A stretch of DNA of 6,049 bases from an uncultured Clostridia bacterium (GTDB lineage Bacteria; Bacillota; Clostridia; TANB77; CAG-508): positions 1-6,049 of the forward strand of contig CALXZQ010000064.1 in the NCBI GenBank assembly GCA_944393275.1. Direction: 5' to 3'. The translations under genes were made by a program, and so were the position numbers. Numbering within the stretch: position 1 is the first letter of the stretch; the number at the start of each line of letters is the position of its first letter. This document shows, piece by piece, positions 4,113 to 6,049 of this stretch. The notes under the pieces are model-generated. The model did not search any database, had not been told where the DNA came from, and saw only the letters and a list, made by a program, of their open reading frames with translations.

Positions 4113-6049
4113 TATTGTGAACCAAAAACTCTATTTACTTCCTCTGCAATTTCTCTAATATTGATTTCTCCTTGAGTATATATATTCAGCGTTAGCGTTG
4201 TAAATATTGTTCTTGTTCTATCTATAGTCCTTGATGCAATTCCATTTTGTATTCTTTCTAGATTAGCTAGATTGATATTTCCATTTATCAATAATTTGTC
4301 ATTTAAATCTTTTGCTAATCTATTTGCTGCATTAACTAATTTATGTTTATTACTATATATGCCATCAGCCATCAAATCTATCATGTCTGGCATAGATTTA
4401 TCCATATCAGATAATGGACCTTTTTCTGGAACTGTGAAATGTAAAAAATCACTAATCCAGCCAGCAACCTTCAGTGCTGCATTAGTAATTTTTTGTCTTG
4501 ATGTTGAATTTGTCATTCCTCCTGCAATTTCATCTGCAGCGTCTTCTCCCCATTCTTTACCATTTATGTTATCATTAAATCCACTGTTAACATCACCAGC
4601 TAAATCTTCAGCTGCATACTTTACATTTTCATCATTTAATAGGACTCCTGTTATATTTTGAATTTCTGTACTAGTTTCTGGTTCTAATTTTGATAGTGCT
4701 GTTGCATATTCTTCATAAGAATTTGTTGCTAAAGTCTTCCAAGCTTCAATTTCTTCCTTTCCTAAGGTTTCAACTGTATCAGTTCTTGCAATTAATTCTT
4801 CAGTTAGTAAAGATAATTGTTTTTTACCTGCCTCAACGTTAGTTGTATATATTGAATCTTTAGCTCCTTTATTTGCTGTTACATCTAAATTATATAAACG
4901 TTGACTGTGTTGATTTGCTGCTATCTGTGCAGTAATCCTTTCGCTTAAACTTGCATTAGCTAAATTAGTTATATTCTGTTGAGAAATTGCTACAGATTGT
5001 TCTATTTGTTTTAGGTTCTCTACTCCTCCTTCAAGCATTAATTCACTATTTTTCTGATAATTTGATATTGCTGTATTATAATCATTTATTTGATCAACTT
5101 GCCCAGAAATATTGCCTCTCAAATTTACTATTTCTTCTGAGAGTTTATTCATTTCTGAAATATTTTCAACTAATGACTGTTTACTACCAATAAATCCTCT
5201 TGACCATTCTTCTTGAAGTTCATTAAATCTTTTTTCTTTTTCATTTAGCTCATCAACTGCTTTTATATGTTCTTCATATAATTTAGTTTTATTTTCTATA
5301 GCTTCTTGATATTTTTCTTCATTAGCTTCTAATATGATCTGTGCTTTCTTTTTTAAAATTAGCTCATCTATGCTTCCTTGCATTTTACTATAGGAGTCTA
5401 TGATATTATTATTTAATTCATATTCTGTTCCTAATGCTTTATTTAATTCGCCTAAAATAAATTTTGCTCTTGCTTCATAACCAACTTTTACTTTTCCATT
5501 TTCGTCAACAAGCTGAGATAATTGATTATTTAGATTTTCTACGTTATTTATCTCTGCTAAATTAGCATTTTGCTGTTCTTCTATTGCTTGCATTGCAAGA
5601 TTTCTAGTTTCTATATTATTTTTTAATTCATTGTTTAAATTAGTTAAGCTTTCATATTCTTCATCGACTTTATTTTTTACTACAGTTATAGCGATCGCTG
5701 TAGCTGTTAAAACTCCTGTAGCTATTCCTGCTGGGCTAACTATTGCTTTTAATCCCTTTGCTAATTTATTTACTGAATTAGAAGATGATTCTGTTCCAGT
5801 CCTTAATACCGCTATTGCTTGAGAAAATACTCCAATTCCTTTTGTCGTTTTTCCTACAATGTTGATTGTACTACCCAAAATTTTTATTAATGGACCTGCT
5901 GCAGCAACCATTAATCCTATGTTAATTATGTTTTCTAATTCCTCATCTGATAGGTTGTCTAACTTATCTATAAATTTATCTGCCTTATCTATTAACTTAT
6001 TTGCAACTGGCAATAATTTCTGATTTAATTTATTAGTTAAATTACTAAA
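4109..6049 (-). CDS. Tail tape measure protein, C-terminal 646 residues (N-terminus outside the window)
   Basis: The frame is open to the window edge (visible N-terminal residues FSNLTNKLNQKL, then LPVANKLIDK), so the gene is cut by the window and no internal start is assigned. Visible residues about 39-65 (GLMVAAAGPLIKILGSTINI) and 107-124 (GIATGVLTATAIAITVV) are hydrophobic, as in the membrane-interacting region of tape measure proteins. A long Glu/Asn/Lys/Gln-rich helical stretch follows (about 130-360), likely coiled coil. Residues about 531-564 carry the well-known tape-measure C-terminal motif: WISDFLHFTVPEKGPLSDMD followed by MPDMIDLM and a Gly-Ile. The protein sets tail length and is thought to help DNA pass into the cell; no peptidase or muramidase domain is visible in this part. 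It ends with TGA at 4111-4109, inside the -35 box of the next gene. Confidence 0.9.
   Translation of the reverse strand, partial: FSNLTNKLNQKLLPVANKLIDKADKFIDKLDNLSDEELENIINIGLMVAAAGPLIKILGSTINIVGKTTKGIGVFSQAIAVLRTGTESSSNSVNKLAKGLKAIVSPAGIATGVLTATAIAITVVKNKVDEEYESLTNLNNELKNNIETRNLAMQAIEEQQNANLAEINNVENLNNQLSQLVDENGKVKVGYEARAKFILGELNKALGTEYELNNNIIDSYSKMQGSIDELILKKKAQIILEANEEKYQEAIENKTKLYEEHIKAVDELNEKEKRFNELQEEWSRGFIGSKQSLVENISEMNKLSEEIVNLRGNISGQVDQINDYNTAISNYQKNSELMLEGGVENLKQIEQSVAISQQNITNLANASLSERITAQIAANQHSQRLYNLDVTANKGAKDSIYTTNVEAGKKQLSLLTEELIARTDTVETLGKEEIEAWKTLATNSYEEYATALSKLEPETSTEIQNITGVLLNDENVKYAAEDLAGDVNSGFNDNINGKEWGEDAADEIAGGMTNSTSRQKITNAALKVAGWISDFLHFTVPEKGPLSDMDKSMPDMIDLMADGIYSNKHKLVNAANRLAKDLNDKLLINGNINLANLERIQNGIASRTIDRTRTIFTTLTLNIYTQGEINIREIAEEVNRVFGSQY

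Noticed and set aside
4272..4661. Plus-strand open frame of 129 codons
   Set aside because: It lies wholly opposite the tape measure C-terminal region, which has clear family motifs. It shows no recognisable product. Long antisense frames are common opposite AT-rich coding sequence.
4987..5193. Plus-strand open frame of 68 codons, hydrophobic product
   Set aside because: It is opposite the tape-measure coiled coil; the Leu-rich translation is what antisense of Glu/Gln/Asn/Lys codons gives. No supporting context.
5631..5822. Plus-strand open frame of 63 codons, Ala/Val-rich product
   Set aside because: It is antisense to the hydrophobic part of the tape measure protein and has no independent support.
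6011..6013. TTG at 6013 as start of the tape measure gene
   Set aside because: The frame is open up to the window edge with protein-like sequence before it, and tape measure proteins normally have a long N-terminal region ahead of these motifs, so the gene is simply cut by the window.
1..6049. Recoding of TGA as Trp (Mollicutes-type code)
   Set aside because: TGA ends the tape measure, hub and 55-residue genes at sensible places, directly next to following genes or signals, and Trp is encoded by TGG.

Overview
The window is a piece of the tail module of a siphovirus-like phage or prophage. The host is probably a low-GC Firmicute, most likely in the Clostridia. The evidence for that host is the strongly AT-rich sequence, AGGAGG-type ribosome binding sites, closely packed genes with 4-bp or 2-bp junctions, and protein sequences of the kind seen in clostridial prophage tails. 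TGA is used as a normal stop and Trp is TGG, so the standard bacterial code applies. No host chromosomal gene, integrase or attachment site is visible, so an integrated prophage cannot be told apart from a free phage.

Every supported gene lies on the minus strand, so transcription runs from 6049 down to 1. The order is: tape measure protein (5' end outside the window, ends at 4109); a 214-residue non-structural gene (4060-3416); distal tail (Dit-like) protein (3299-2445); tail hub/Tal-like protein with an extra N-terminal beta domain (2432-1209); baseplate or receptor-binding-type protein (1206-331); a 55-residue protein with a three-unit repeat (304-137); and the start of one more small gene (140 to the window edge). 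The structural genes follow the usual siphovirus order and together make the tail tube ruler, tail tip and host-contact parts.

The most interesting region is 3325-4112. The 214-residue gene sits between the tape measure gene and the dit gene, which are normally neighbours. It carries its own promoter (TTGACA, 17 bp, TAAAAT) and its own intrinsic terminator, both in the same direction as the tail operon. This is the classic layout of a phage 'moron': an autonomous cargo gene that can be expressed from a silent prophage. The protein has an N-terminal part resembling a HIRAN domain and a C-terminal membrane anchor, which is unusual for a HIRAN-like protein. The -35 box overlaps the tape-measure stop codon. 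A second strong hairpin lies just before the dit gene. Two hairpins in mid-operon imply that late transcription must read through, be antiterminated, or restart here.

The plus strand holds no gene that I can support. No tRNA, rRNA, CRISPR array or insertion sequence was seen. There is no gene-free stretch over 300 bases; the longest is 3300-3415, which holds the two hairpins and the dit ribosome binding site.
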